A DNA stretch of 64,000 nt. Origin: Pantoea sp. At-9b. GTDB taxonomy: Bacteria; Pseudomonadota; Gammaproteobacteria; Enterobacterales; Enterobacteriaceae. This document shows positions 8,259 to 16,192 of this stretch, piece after piece (the first letter of the stretch is position 1; each line of letters begins with the position of its first letter). Location of the stretch: positions 434,001 through 498,000 of the forward strand of contig NC_014838.1 of NCBI RefSeq assembly GCF_000175935.2. The letters run 5' to 3'. The position numbers were made by a program, and so were the translations under genes. Below the pieces are notes generated by a model, which made no database searches, had not been told where the DNA came from, and worked only from the letters and a program-made list of their open reading frames with translations.

Positions 8259-9521
8259 ATGAACGATAAGTTAAAACCGGCCAGGGAGGCCGGTAATTTT
8301 ACCCGACGTGACCTGCTGAAAGGCGCGGTCGCCAGCGCGCTGACTATCCCGGCAATCAGCTCGGCGCATGGGCAAAGCGAAGCGTTGCATAATCCTGAAG
8401 ACCGGGTTGATCTCTCGCGCGAACATGCCTTCTATGGCAGCGGCGGTCAGGTGGGTATCGAAACGCCGCCGCAGCGCCATATTATGTTTATGGCGTTTGA
8501 TTTAACCTCGCAGAACCCGCGTGATCTCCAGGTGTTACTGGCACGTTGGTCGTCTGCCATTGCCCAGATGATGCGTGGCGAGACTATCGGTCAGATCGAA
8601 CCCCTGCGGACCAGTGGTGTTGGCAGTGATACCGGCGAAGCGATGGATCTCGGTCCCGCCTCATTAACCGTTACGGTTGGCTTAGGGCCGCGGATTTTCA
8701 GCGAAGCGATGGGGCTGGCAGGCAAGAAACCGCCACTGATGCGCGAACTGATTCAACTGCCAAGCGACAACTTTAGCCCGGAACTGACCGGGGGCGATCT
8801 GTCCATCCAGGCCTGTGCTGATGATCCGCAGGTGGCTTATCACGCGGTACGTAACCTGGCGCGCATCGCCAAGGCGACCGGCACGGCAGCCACACGTTGG
8901 TCGGTGCTGGGTTTTGGTCGTGCCTCCGCCGGCAAAGGGCAATCCACGCCACGTAACCTGTTCGGTTTTAAAGACGGTACGCGCAATATCACCGAGAAAG
9001 CGGATTTCAAACGTCATGTGTGGATTAATGAGGGTCCGGCCTGGCAGCAGCAGGGCAGCTATCAGGTGGTGCGAAAAATCCGCATGCACATTGAAAACTG
9101 GGATGTGGACCGCGTCAGCGATCAAAACAATATCTTTGGTCGCCATAAACTGTCCGGTGCCCCGCTGAGCGGGCACAAAGAGTTTGATCAACCTGATTTT
9201 GAGGTCAAAGATCAGAGCGGTGAACTGGTTATCCCGGCAACAGCGCATATCAGCCTAGCGGCTCATGAGAATAATCAGGGAATTCGCATTCTGCGACGTT
9301 CTTATAATTATACTGATGGCTTAAATAATCTCGGCTTTCTGGATGCGGGATTACTGTTTATCAGTTATCAGAATGATCCGGCGCATTTTGAAACCTTGCA
9401 GGCTAAGCTGGGGGCGGCAGATGCGTTGAATGAATATATTTCCCATATTGGGTCAGGTATTTTCTTTATTCCGCCTGCACCGGCAGAAGGGTCATATATT
9501 GGTGCGGAACTGTTCAGCTGA
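8259..9521 (+). CDS. efeB: EfeB Dyp-type haem peroxidase/deferrochelatase
   Basis: A 420-residue Tat-exported haem protein. The twin-arginine motif TRRDLLKG is at residues 15-22, with cleavage probably after SSAHG. The Dyp-family GxxDG motif appears as GFKDG (about residue 236), and the region around HISLAAHENN and RRSYNYTDG matches the haem-binding half of EfeB. In E. coli the enzyme is reported to use peroxide and to remove iron from haem in the periplasm, feeding EfeUO. The start lies 3 nt after the efeO stop, so the three genes form one operon under the Fur box at 5372. Confidence 0.95.
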   Translation: MNDKLKPAREAGNFTRRDLLKGAVASALTIPAISSAHGQSEALHNPEDRVDLSREHAFYGSGGQVGIETPPQRHIMFMAFDLTSQNPRDLQVLLARWSSAIAQMMRGETIGQIEPLRTSGVGSDTGEAMDLGPASLTVTVGLGPRIFSEAMGLAGKKPPLMRELIQLPSDNFSPELTGGDLSIQACADDPQVAYHAVRNLARIAKATGTAATRWSVLGFGRASAGKGQSTPRNLFGFKDGTRNITEKADFKRHVWINEGPAWQQQGSYQVVRKIRMHIENWDVDRVSDQNNIFGRHKLSGAPLSGHKEFDQPDFEVKDQSGELVIPATAHISLAAHENNQGIRILRRSYNYTDGLNNLGFLDAGLLFISYQNDPAHFETLQAKLGAADALNEYISHIGSGIFFIPPAPAEGSYIGAELFS

Positions 9522-9527
9522 TTTACA

Positions 9528-9563
9528 GCACATCGCCAGGAAAAATCCGGCCTGGCGATGTGC
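9528..9563 (+). terminator. Terminator hairpin of efeUOB
   Basis: A perfect 13-bp stem (GCACATCGCCAGG / CCTGGCGATGTGC) with a 10-nt loop starts 6 nt after the efeB stop. There is no long T-run. It may serve both converging genes. Confidence 0.7.
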
Positions 9564-9597
9564 CTGCTGCGTGATAAATTGCACAGTTATACCAATT

Positions 9598-9903
9598 TTA
9601 ACCGTAGGCCACTTTGTCATTGATATGATACAGCGTTGCGGTAGCTGCCATCACATGCTGACCATCATTACCCGGTTGATGGGAGTCCACATTGGTGATG
9701 TGGTAGCCCACGGCTCCGGCTTCCAGCGCCTTTTTCACAAAGGCGTCATTCAGTTCTTCCATGGATGTCACCCAACTGACGCTGGTGACGCCAACCGGGT
9801 GGATCGACGCAATTTCACGGTGAGATAATCCTGAACGGACCAGTACCGGGTTAATTGTCTTCTCAGTAAAAATAGAAATGATGTCGTTAACTAAAGCTTT
9901 CAT
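9598..9903 (-). CDS. DUF1471 (YdgH/BhsA)-like small protein
   Basis: A 101-residue protein with a strong ribosome site (GAGGAGT). The second half follows the DUF1471 pattern: VGVTSVSWVTSMEELNDAF, ALEAGAVGYHITNV, then MAATATLYH, comparable to the repeat of YdgH, YhcN and BhsA. Unlike most members, which are small periplasmic stress proteins, it has no signal peptide; the first 35 residues are charged and look cytoplasmic. It converges on efeB. Members of this family are linked to stress responses and biofilm; the function here is unknown. Confidence 0.65.
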   Translation of the reverse strand: MKALVNDIISIFTEKTINPVLVRSGLSHREIASIHPVGVTSVSWVTSMEELNDAFVKKALEAGAVGYHITNVDSHQPGNDGQHVMAATATLYHINDKVAYG

Positions 9904-10199
9904 ATCTGACTCCTCAACGCGACTGGTAAGCCAGTTATACGTATGACGATGGGTTGTTGTCGTTTAATCTTCGTTGATAAATATCGACGGTTGCGCACGG
10001 CAGGTAATCACCACCGTTAGGAATAATAAATACCTTTTGCCCGACTAAATTTTAGCTTTAACTGCTAATTAACACGCAGGCAAACTTCTGCCACAACTCC
10101 ATTAACTTTGCGCGAATATTTTTTCATTTGATTACATTTATGGCATGGCGTGAGGGGCTGATGAGGTCGGGGCTGAATCTTCGCACCAGATTATAAATA

Positions 10200-10322
10200 A
10201 GATGTTAAGGATTGGTTTACTCTGAGCCTGCCTGACGAGAAGTCTGTCATGACTTCTCAATGCCACATCATAATAAACATTCTTCACGTCCGATTAGCCC
10301 AAATGAATTTGGGCTTCTTTTT
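10200..10322 (+). ncRNA. Candidate small RNA ending in a Rho-independent terminator
   Basis: A TATAAA element at about 10191 precedes a roughly 120-nt segment with an internal hairpin (GAGAAGTC-TGTCAT-GACTTCTC, around 10240) and a classical terminator (AGCCCAAAT-GA-ATTTGGGCT then TCTTTTT). No gene on this strand ends nearby, so the terminator has no obvious owner. I do not recognise a known sRNA sequence, and the 5' end is a guess. Confidence 0.35.
10296..10322 (+). terminator. Rho-independent terminator without an upstream gene
   Basis: A 9-bp perfect stem with a 2-nt loop, followed by TCTTTTT. The nearest plus-strand gene upstream (efeB) ends 775 nt earlier and has its own hairpin. Confidence 0.75.
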
Positions 10323-10360
10323 GCCACCAGTCGATCCGCGTAGCATACACTTTGCGTTAC

Positions 10361-10383
10361 AAATTGTTATGATATAACATCTC
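10361..10383. promoter_or_regulatory. Zur box upstream of zinT
   Basis: TGTTATGATATAACAT sits within a 23-bp site matching about 18 of 22 defined positions of the enterobacterial Zur consensus. It lies 27 nt before the zinT start, as expected for zinc-repressed zinT. Confidence 0.8.
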
Positions 10384-10409
10384 CATTTTGACAAATGGAG
10401 AGTCTGGTT

Positions 10410-11060
10410 GTGAAAAGTAACATCAAAAAAATCGTATTATCTCTGGGGTTAATCAGCCTGAGCGCGTCGGTGCTGGCGCATGGCGATCACGCGCACGGTA
10501 AGCCACTGACGGAAATGGAGCAGAAAGCGGCGGAGGGCGTGTTCGCCGATCAGGATGTCCGGGATCGTAACCTTTCTGATTGGGAAGGCGTCTGGCAGTC
10601 AGTTTATCCGTTGCTGGTCAATGGTGACCTCGATCCGGTGCTGCGCAAGAAAGTGGCAAAAGACCCCGGCAAAACCTTCGCTGACATCAAAGCGTATTAC
10701 CGCAAAGGTTATGTGACGCAGGTTGATACCATTGGCATCGAAGACGGTGTGATGGAGTTCCATACGGGCGAACAGTCCGCTACCTGCCACTATCGTTATG
10801 CCGGGCATAAAATTCTGACCTATGCCTCAGGGAAGAAGGGTGTGCGCTACCTGTTTGAGTGCCAGGATGCCAACAGCCAGGCCCCGAAATTCGTGCAGTT
10901 CAGCGATCACATCATCGGTCCAAGAAAATCATCACATTTTCATATCTTTACCGGCAACACCTCACAGGAAGCGCTGCTGAACGAGATGGATAACTGGCCC
11001 ACTTACTATCCGTATCAAATGCAGACCGCCGAGGTGGTGGAGGAGATGCTGCACCACTAA
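10410..11060 (+). CDS. zinT: ZinT periplasmic zinc-binding protein
   Basis: A 216-residue protein, exactly the length of E. coli ZinT and alignable over its whole length ([57 protein letters not shown]). I use GTG 10410, with GGAG at 10397-10400 placed 9 nt upstream, rather than the ATG at 10395 that contains that ribosome site. The signal peptide is followed by a His-rich metal segment (HGDHAHG) and the calycin-like domain; SHFHIF holds further metal ligands. It binds zinc (and cadmium) in the periplasm and passes zinc to ZnuABC, which is not in this window. The Zur box upstream fits expression under zinc shortage. Confidence 0.95.
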   Translation: MKSNIKKIVLSLGLISLSASVLAHGDHAHGKPLTEMEQKAAEGVFADQDVRDRNLSDWEGVWQSVYPLLVNGDLDPVLRKKVAKDPGKTFADIKAYYRKGYVTQVDTIGIEDGVMEFHTGEQSATCHYRYAGHKILTYASGKKGVRYLFECQDANSQAPKFVQFSDHIIGPRKSSHFHIFTGNTSQEALLNEMDNWPTYYPYQMQTAEVVEEMLHH

Positions 11061-11070
11061 GTAAGGCGGA

Positions 11071-11982
11071 TTAGCGCTGCCATTCATGCAGCCATCGCGC
11101 ATATTCGCCCGGCCACGCCATGGTTGGTGTGCCGGGTCGTCCCATGCCAAAGCCATGTCCTCCACGCGTATACCGATGCCATTCCACCGCCACCCGCTGC
11201 TGCTGGCAGGCGCGGGTCATAATCAGGGTATTATCAGGGTTTGATACCGGGTCATCTTCAGCCTGCACCAGAAAAAAGGGCGGAGAATCCGGGCGGACAT
11301 AGTTCTGTACGGACCAACTGGCGTCCTCGGCAACGGAAGCATGCGGGCCAACTAACACCCGTTGGGTTGAGGTGTGGCTATAGGGTGGCTCCAGCGTGAT
11401 GATCGGGTAAATCAACGCGGCGCGCTCGGCGGTTGCCGGGGTGTGGTCCAGCGCATCCTCGGGAAGATAAGATTGAAAATCTGCACGGGTGGCCGCCAGA
11501 CCGAGCAGATGCCCACCGGCGGAAAATCCCAGCAGGCTGACGTGCTGTTCACGTTGCCGCACTATTCTCAGCGCGCGCTGAGCATCCTGCAATGCCACCA
11601 CATTACCCGCCTGCCAGCCTTCAGTGGGGAGACGATAGCTGAGCACATAAGCGGTAAATCCGCGTGCCACCAACCATTCGGCTGCCGGCCAGGCTTCCTT
11701 GCCCATTTCAATACGTTTATAACCGCCTCCGGCAGCGATCAGTACCGCATAACCGTTGGCACGCGCAGGGGTGAGGGCGGTGAGTGTGGGCACGGCGATC
11801 TGGCGCTGTGCTCCCGTGGCAGAGGTCACCAGACTACCGGTCGGTCCGCCACCGCCTGGCGGTTTTCCGTGCCAGAGGGGAATCAGGGTGCGACTTAGCG
11901 CTGCTGCGGTAAAGGCGGGGCGGGTGTTGGCCGCAACCAGTGTACCAAGGGTGAGTCCAGTCAGAAAACGGCGGCGATGCAT
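11071..11982 (-). CDS. Exported alpha/beta hydrolase (esterase/xylanase-type)
   Basis: A 303-residue hydrolase with a twin-arginine-like signal (MHRRRFLTGLTLGTL). The fold features are an oxyanion region IAAGGGYKR (about residues 82-90), nucleophile S154 in GFSAGG, an acid in AEDDPVS (about 240) and the catalytic His in GGHGFGMG (about 275). This is the BD-FAE/acetyl-xylan-esterase-like family of exported carboxylesterases; the substrate is unknown. It converges on zinT with a 10-nt gap and is followed upstream by a REP pair, so it looks monocistronic. Confidence 0.82.
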   Translation of the reverse strand: MHRRRFLTGLTLGTLVAANTRPAFTAAALSRTLIPLWHGKPPGGGGPTGSLVTSATGAQRQIAVPTLTALTPARANGYAVLIAAGGGYKRIEMGKEAWPAAEWLVARGFTAYVLSYRLPTEGWQAGNVVALQDAQRALRIVRQREQHVSLLGFSAGGHLLGLAATRADFQSYLPEDALDHTPATAERAALIYPIITLEPPYSHTSTQRVLVGPHASVAEDASWSVQNYVRPDSPPFFLVQAEDDPVSNPDNTLIMTRACQQQRVAVEWHRYTRGGHGFGMGRPGTPTMAWPGEYARWLHEWQR

Positions 11983-11996
11983 GGCAGATCCCTTTT

Positions 11997-12076
11997 GTGG
12001 CGGCGCGATTTATCGCGTGCTTTTCAGGCATTGGTATACTCTGCAAAACCCGCGCGATAAATCGCGCCGCTACGCG
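11997..12076. repeat. REP pair (head-to-head palindromes)
   Basis: Two inverted copies of a REP unit with core GCGCGATTTATCGCG are joined by a 40-nt spacer containing TTCAGGCATTG. The same arrangement with an almost identical spacer recurs at 48755-48832. The pair lies just upstream of the hydrolase gene. Confidence 0.85.
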
Positions 12077-12261
12077 AGTTTGTAACGGAATACATCGTGG
12101 ATGCTTTTTAATTAACCTATTTCACATTTCTTTATCATTTAGTGCTATCTCCCCGACAAAAGTGCGGAATCTGATAAAAACCTGATAACAGTTTTGAAAC
12201 TTAAACGGTAGGATGTTACCCGTAACTTTGCTACTCCTTTCTTCTCAACATCAGGTAACCC

Positions 12262-12828
12262 ATGAAACGACATTTTCCAACTGAAACCGTTTCTGTCAGC
12301 AAAAATGGAACCGGTTCCAGTCGCAGGGAATTCCTCTTTGCGACCCTTGGTCTGACACTGACCGGCGTGGTCGCGAGCCTGCCGGGCAGGGCGTTTGCCG
12401 CCAGTGTTATCAGTGGCAGCGATGCGGTGAAGCAGTTTGTCACGCTCTCGCAAGTTATCACCGAACATCAGCATCTGGATGCCGTGTTGGCGGCGCGTTT
12501 TTTTGCCGCGTTTAGCCAGCGCGACGCGCAATTTGCTCCGCGCCTGGCGCAGCTCGCCTTGTTGTTACAAGCGGGCATGTCTGCACAACAACTGCTGGCA
12601 AAGGCAGACAGCGCGGGTTTACACGATTTCCTCTACCAAATCGTCACTGCCTGGTACACCGGGACCGTGGGGGATGACTATCACGGCACGTTAGTCGCCT
12701 ATAAGCAGGCCCTGATGTACCAAACCGTCAGCGATGGCCTGGTGGTGCCGACCTACTGTGGTAACGGGCCGATCTGGTGGACGGTGCCGGTGCCGGATGA
12801 ACGCAATGGTCTGATTGACTCGCTGTAA
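12262..12828 (+). CDS. Small subunit of a membrane FAD-dependent sugar/sugar-acid dehydrogenase
   Basis: A 188-residue protein with a Tat signal (SSRREFLFATLG, residues 19-30, cleavage near AFAAS). The C-terminal part (YQIVTAWYTGTVGDD, YKQALMYQTV, CGNGPIWW) is typical of the small subunit of FAD-SLDH/2-ketogluconate-dehydrogenase-type enzymes. It probably helps export and anchor the flavoprotein, being folded with it in the cytoplasm and carried out by Tat. It is the first gene of a three-gene operon with the GMC large subunit (30-nt gap) and the cytochrome. Whether the substrate is gluconate, 2-ketogluconate or sorbitol cannot be settled from sequence. Confidence 0.82.
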   Translation: MKRHFPTETVSVSKNGTGSSRREFLFATLGLTLTGVVASLPGRAFAASVISGSDAVKQFVTLSQVITEHQHLDAVLAARFFAAFSQRDAQFAPRLAQLALLLQAGMSAQQLLAKADSAGLHDFLYQIVTAWYTGTVGDDYHGTLVAYKQALMYQTVSDGLVVPTYCGNGPIWWTVPVPDERNGLIDSL

Positions 12829-12858
12829 CCACTCCTTTCATAAAAAACGAAGAAAATC

Positions 12859-14514
12859 ATGAAAAAACCAATTTTTACTGCGCAGGGTGATGCCTCCGCA
12901 GACATTGTTATTGTGGGCTCCGGTGTGGTGGGTGGCTTGATGGCCAATGAGCTGGTCAGTCAGGGCTATTCCGTACTGGTACTGGAAGCAGGGCTACGCA
13001 TTGATCGTGCTCAGGCGGTGGAAAACTGGCGTAACATGCCCTTCGCCAATCGTGCCGGTTCCGATTTTCAGGGGTTATATCCGCAGTCAAAATTTGCCCC
13101 GGCACCGCTCTATTTCCCGCCGAATAACTATGTCAACGTCACCGGTCCTAACGCCGCCAGTTTTCAACAGGGCTACCTGCGCACCGTCGGGGGCACCACC
13201 TGGCATTGGGCGGCGTCCTGCTGGCGTCACCATCCCAGCGATTTTGTTATGCAGTCGAAATATGGCGTGGGCCGTGACTGGCCGATCAGCTACGACGAGC
13301 TGGAACCCTGGTACTGCCGGGCGGAAAACGAAATCGGCGTGGCTGGCCCGCATGACGTGGCGATGCAATCCCCATCTGAGCGCAGTCAGCCTTATCCGAT
13401 GGATATGGTGCCGTTCGCCCACGGGGATAACTATTTTGCCAGCGTGGTAAACCCGCACGGCTACAACCTGGTACCGATCCCGCAAGGCCGCAGCACCCGT
13501 CCGTGGCAGGGACGTCCTACCTGCTGTGGCAACAATAACTGTCAGCCGATTTGCCCAATTGGCGCGATGTATAACGGCATCCATCATATCGAACGTGCGG
13601 AACGCAACGGTGCGGTGGTGCTGGCGGAAGCGGTGGTTTACAAAATTGATACCGATGGCAACAACCGGGTGACCGCTGTGCACTGGAAAGACAGTTCCGG
13701 CGCTTCGCACAAGGCCAGCGGTAAAGCCTTTGCGCTGGCTTGTAACGGTATTGAAACCCCCCGCCTGTTGCTGATGGCAGCCAACGGCGGTAACCCGCAT
13801 GGCATCGCCAACGCCTCCGATATGGTGGGGCGTAACATGATGGACCACTCCGGCTTCCACTGCTCCTTCCTGACGGAAGAACCGGTCTGGCTGGGGCGTG
13901 GTCCGGCGCAGAGCAGTTGCATGGTGGGCTATCGCGATGGCGATTTTCGTCGTGATTATTCGGCCAACAAAATGATCCTCAATAACATCTCGCGCGTGGT
14001 GGCAGCGACGCAGCAGGCGTTGAAAAAAGGACTGGTGGGCAAAGCGCTGGATGAGGAGATTCGCTACCGCGCGATCCACAGCGTGGATATCTCCATCAGC
14101 CTCGAACCGCTCCCGGACCCGGAAAACCGCCTGACGTTAAGCAAAACCCGCAACGATCCCCACGGTTTGCCGTGCCCGGATATCTATTACGACGTCGGCG
14201 ATTATGTGCGGAAGGGGGCTGAAGTCTCACATGCGCAACTGGAACATATTGGCCAGCTGTTCAACGGCAAAGAATTCACCATCAGCAAAGGGTTGAATGC
14301 CAACAACCATATTATGGGTGGCGTAATCATGGGCAAAAGCGGTAAAGACGCGGTGGTGGATGGCAATTGTCGCGCCTTTGATCATGAAAACCTGTGGTTG
14401 CCGGGCGGCGGGGCGATCCCGTCAGCAAGTGTGGTCAACAGCACCCTGACCATGGCGGCACTGGGACTGAAGGCCGCGCAGGATATCGCACAGCGTATGA
14501 GGGCACTGGCATGA
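12859..14514 (+). CDS. GMC-family flavoprotein large subunit of the dehydrogenase complex
   Basis: A 551-residue GMC oxidoreductase. The ADP-binding motif IVGSGVVGGLMANEL lies at residues 18-32, an FAD-contact segment TVGGTTWHWAA at about 110, and the C-terminal GMC block (NNHIMGG ... LWLPGGGAIPSASVVNSTLT) near 480-530 supplies the catalytic His/Asn region. A four-Cys segment (CCGNNNCQPICPIGA, about 217-232) suggests an iron-sulfur-like or disulfide element known in this subfamily. It has no own signal and is likely exported with the Tat-bearing small subunit. It oxidises a sugar or sugar acid in the periplasm, sending electrons to the cytochrome subunit, whose ATG overlaps its stop (ATGA). 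Confidence 0.9.
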   Translation: MKKPIFTAQGDASADIVIVGSGVVGGLMANELVSQGYSVLVLEAGLRIDRAQAVENWRNMPFANRAGSDFQGLYPQSKFAPAPLYFPPNNYVNVTGPNAASFQQGYLRTVGGTTWHWAASCWRHHPSDFVMQSKYGVGRDWPISYDELEPWYCRAENEIGVAGPHDVAMQSPSERSQPYPMDMVPFAHGDNYFASVVNPHGYNLVPIPQGRSTRPWQGRPTCCGNNNCQPICPIGAMYNGIHHIERAERNGAVVLAEAVVYKIDTDGNNRVTAVHWKDSSGASHKASGKAFALACNGIETPRLLLMAANGGNPHGIANASDMVGRNMMDHSGFHCSFLTEEPVWLGRGPAQSSCMVGYRDGDFRRDYSANKMILNNISRVVAATQQALKKGLVGKALDEEIRYRAIHSVDISISLEPLPDPENRLTLSKTRNDPHGLPCPDIYYDVGDYVRKGAEVSHAQLEHIGQLFNGKEFTISKGLNANNHIMGGVIMGKSGKDAVVDGNCRAFDHENLWLPGGGAIPSASVVNSTLTMAALGLKAAQDIAQRMRALA

Positions 14515-15914
14515 AGACATTAATTGCCAGCAGTCTGGCCGCGCTGGTGACGTTGGGCGCACAGGCCGCTCCCCTGGATAGCAACCTGTTGCGACAGGGC
14601 GAGCAGGTGGCCATTGCGTCGGACTGTCAGGCCTGTCATACCGCGCCGGGCAGTAAAACCGCGTTCAGCGGCGGTTATGGCATCGCTTCGCCGATGGGGG
14701 TGATTTATGCCACCAACATCACGCCAGCAAAAAGCGGCATTGGTGAGTACAGCGAAGCCCAGTTTGCGGCGGCGGTGCGTCATGGCGTGCGCGCCGACGG
14801 CGCGCAGCTCTATCCGGCGATGCCCTACACCTCTTACAGCATGATGACCGACGCAGATGTACATGCTCTGTATTACTACCTGATGCATGGCGTACAGCCG
14901 GTGGAGCAGCAGAATCCTCAAACCAATCTGCCTTTTCCGTTCAGCCTGCGTTTTAGTATGCGCTTCTGGAACATGATGTTTGCCAACGACAAAATGTGGC
15001 AGAACGATGGCAGCAAAAGCGCCGAATGGAATCGGGGCAATTATCTGGTTAACGGCTTGACGCACTGCAACACCTGTCACACGCCACGCGGTTTTATGAT
15101 GCAGGAACAGCCGGATCGTCCGCTGGCAGGGGGACCGCTGGGTAGCTGGTACGCGCCCAATATCACTTCAGATCCGATCAGCGGCATAGGTGGCTGGAGT
15201 GATGACGAGCTGGTGCAGTATCTGAAAACCGGGCGTGCACCAGGCAAAAACCAGGCGGCGGGCGGCATGGCGGAAGCGGTGGAACATAGCCTGCAATACC
15301 TGCCGGACAGCGATCTGCATGCGATTGCGGTTTACCTCAAAGGCACCACGCCGCTGCGTGATGAAGGGGAAACCCAACCGGCCTTCAGCTATGGCGCACC
15401 GATGGATGTGGAAAACAGCCTGCGTGGCCGTAACCCGAATAACGCTAACCAATCGCTGACCAGCGGTGCGGCGCTGTTTAGCGGTAACTGCGCCAGTTGC
15501 CATCAGCCAGATGGGGCGGGCAGTGCTAACCAGGCCTATCCTTCGTTGTTCCACAACACCGCGACCGGAATGCGCAATCCTGCCAACCTGATTGCCGCGA
15601 TTCTGTTTGGTGTACAGCGTGATACCGCCGATCATCAGGTGCTGATGCCCGGCTTTAGCTCGCCGTCCTACGTTGACAAGCTGAACGATCAGCAGGTGGC
15701 CGATATCAGTAACTTTGTGCTGAAAAACTACGGCAATCCTGACGTCACGGTGACCGCAGGTGATGTCGCCTGGGTACGCAAAGGCGGTCACCCGCCACTG
15801 CTGGCCCGCCTGCAACCGCTGGTGCTACCGGGACTCATTGGCGTGGTTATCCTGGTGCTGGCCGGGGTGGCGCTGAGTGTGGTGCTGCGGCGTAAAGGTA
15901 AAAAACCGTCGTGA
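14511..15914 (+). CDS. Tri-haem cytochrome c subunit of the dehydrogenase
   Basis: A 467-residue membrane-anchored cytochrome. The ATG at 14511 overlaps the flavoprotein stop (ATGA), giving a signal peptide ending GAQAA (residue 20); an earlier in-frame start at 14394 is inside the flavoprotein gene. Three c-type haem sites are visible: CQACH (39-43), CNTCH (186-190) and CASCH (327-331). A single C-terminal membrane helix (about 437-460) ends in a basic tail. The size and three-haem layout match the cytochrome subunits of gluconate and 2-ketogluconate dehydrogenases, which pass electrons to ubiquinone. Together with gcd at 24.8 kb it supports direct periplasmic oxidation of glucose products. 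Confidence 0.92.
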   Translation: MKTLIASSLAALVTLGAQAAPLDSNLLRQGEQVAIASDCQACHTAPGSKTAFSGGYGIASPMGVIYATNITPAKSGIGEYSEAQFAAAVRHGVRADGAQLYPAMPYTSYSMMTDADVHALYYYLMHGVQPVEQQNPQTNLPFPFSLRFSMRFWNMMFANDKMWQNDGSKSAEWNRGNYLVNGLTHCNTCHTPRGFMMQEQPDRPLAGGPLGSWYAPNITSDPISGIGGWSDDELVQYLKTGRAPGKNQAAGGMAEAVEHSLQYLPDSDLHAIAVYLKGTTPLRDEGETQPAFSYGAPMDVENSLRGRNPNNANQSLTSGAALFSGNCASCHQPDGAGSANQAYPSLFHNTATGMRNPANLIAAILFGVQRDTADHQVLMPGFSSPSYVDKLNDQQVADISNFVLKNYGNPDVTVTAGDVAWVRKGGHPPLLARLQPLVLPGLIGVVILVLAGVALSVVLRRKGKKPS

Positions 15915-15918
15915 TTGA

Positions 15919-15948
15919 TGGGCCAGGCTAACCACCTGGCCCATTTTG
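15919..15948 (+). terminator. Terminator of the dehydrogenase operon
   Basis: A perfect 9-bp stem (TGGGCCAGG / CCTGGCCCA, 7-nt loop) is followed by TTTTGTT, 5 nt after the cytochrome stop. Confidence 0.85.
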
Positions 15949-15988
15949 TTACTGCGCGGTGTTACAGGCGTTGTGACTTGTCGCAAGA

Positions 15989-16062
15989 TTCGCGCGATAA
16001 ATCGTGCTGCTACGCTATGTTTAAATCGTTTTTATTTGTGGCGGCGCGATTTATCGCGCTGA
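15989..16062. repeat. REP pair (opposite order)
   Basis: Two REP units (core GCGCGATAAATCG, then GCGCGATTTATCGCGC) lie in the reverse order to the pairs at 12.0, 39.6 and 48.8 kb, separated by an AT-rich spacer. The left copy has two changes (ATCGTGCTGC). Confidence 0.8.
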
Positions 16063-16192
16063 TTTCATTGCCCCATCACGCTGCGTGTAACACCTTTTGT
16101 TAACACTTTTCCCAGTGACGTTGGTCGCAAAAATAATTTCCAAACTCTCTTTAATAGATGGCAGTGCTAAGCATCTATCCGAAGGGGGCGTT

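Larger units (their letters stand above)
9904..10409. other. 506-bp intergenic region between the DUF1471 gene and zinT
   Basis: No protein gene is visible. The region contains the dyad ACTGG-TAAG-CCAGT at 9922-9935 near the DUF1471 start, a long AT-rich stretch, a possible small-RNA unit at about 10200-10322 ending in a clear terminator, and the Zur box before zinT. Confidence 0.6.

Noticed and set aside
13087..14079. 330-codon open frame antisense to the GMC flavoprotein
   Set aside because: It mirrors the codon pattern of a well-conserved gene, has no ribosome site and gives a His/Arg-rich protein without recognisable domains.
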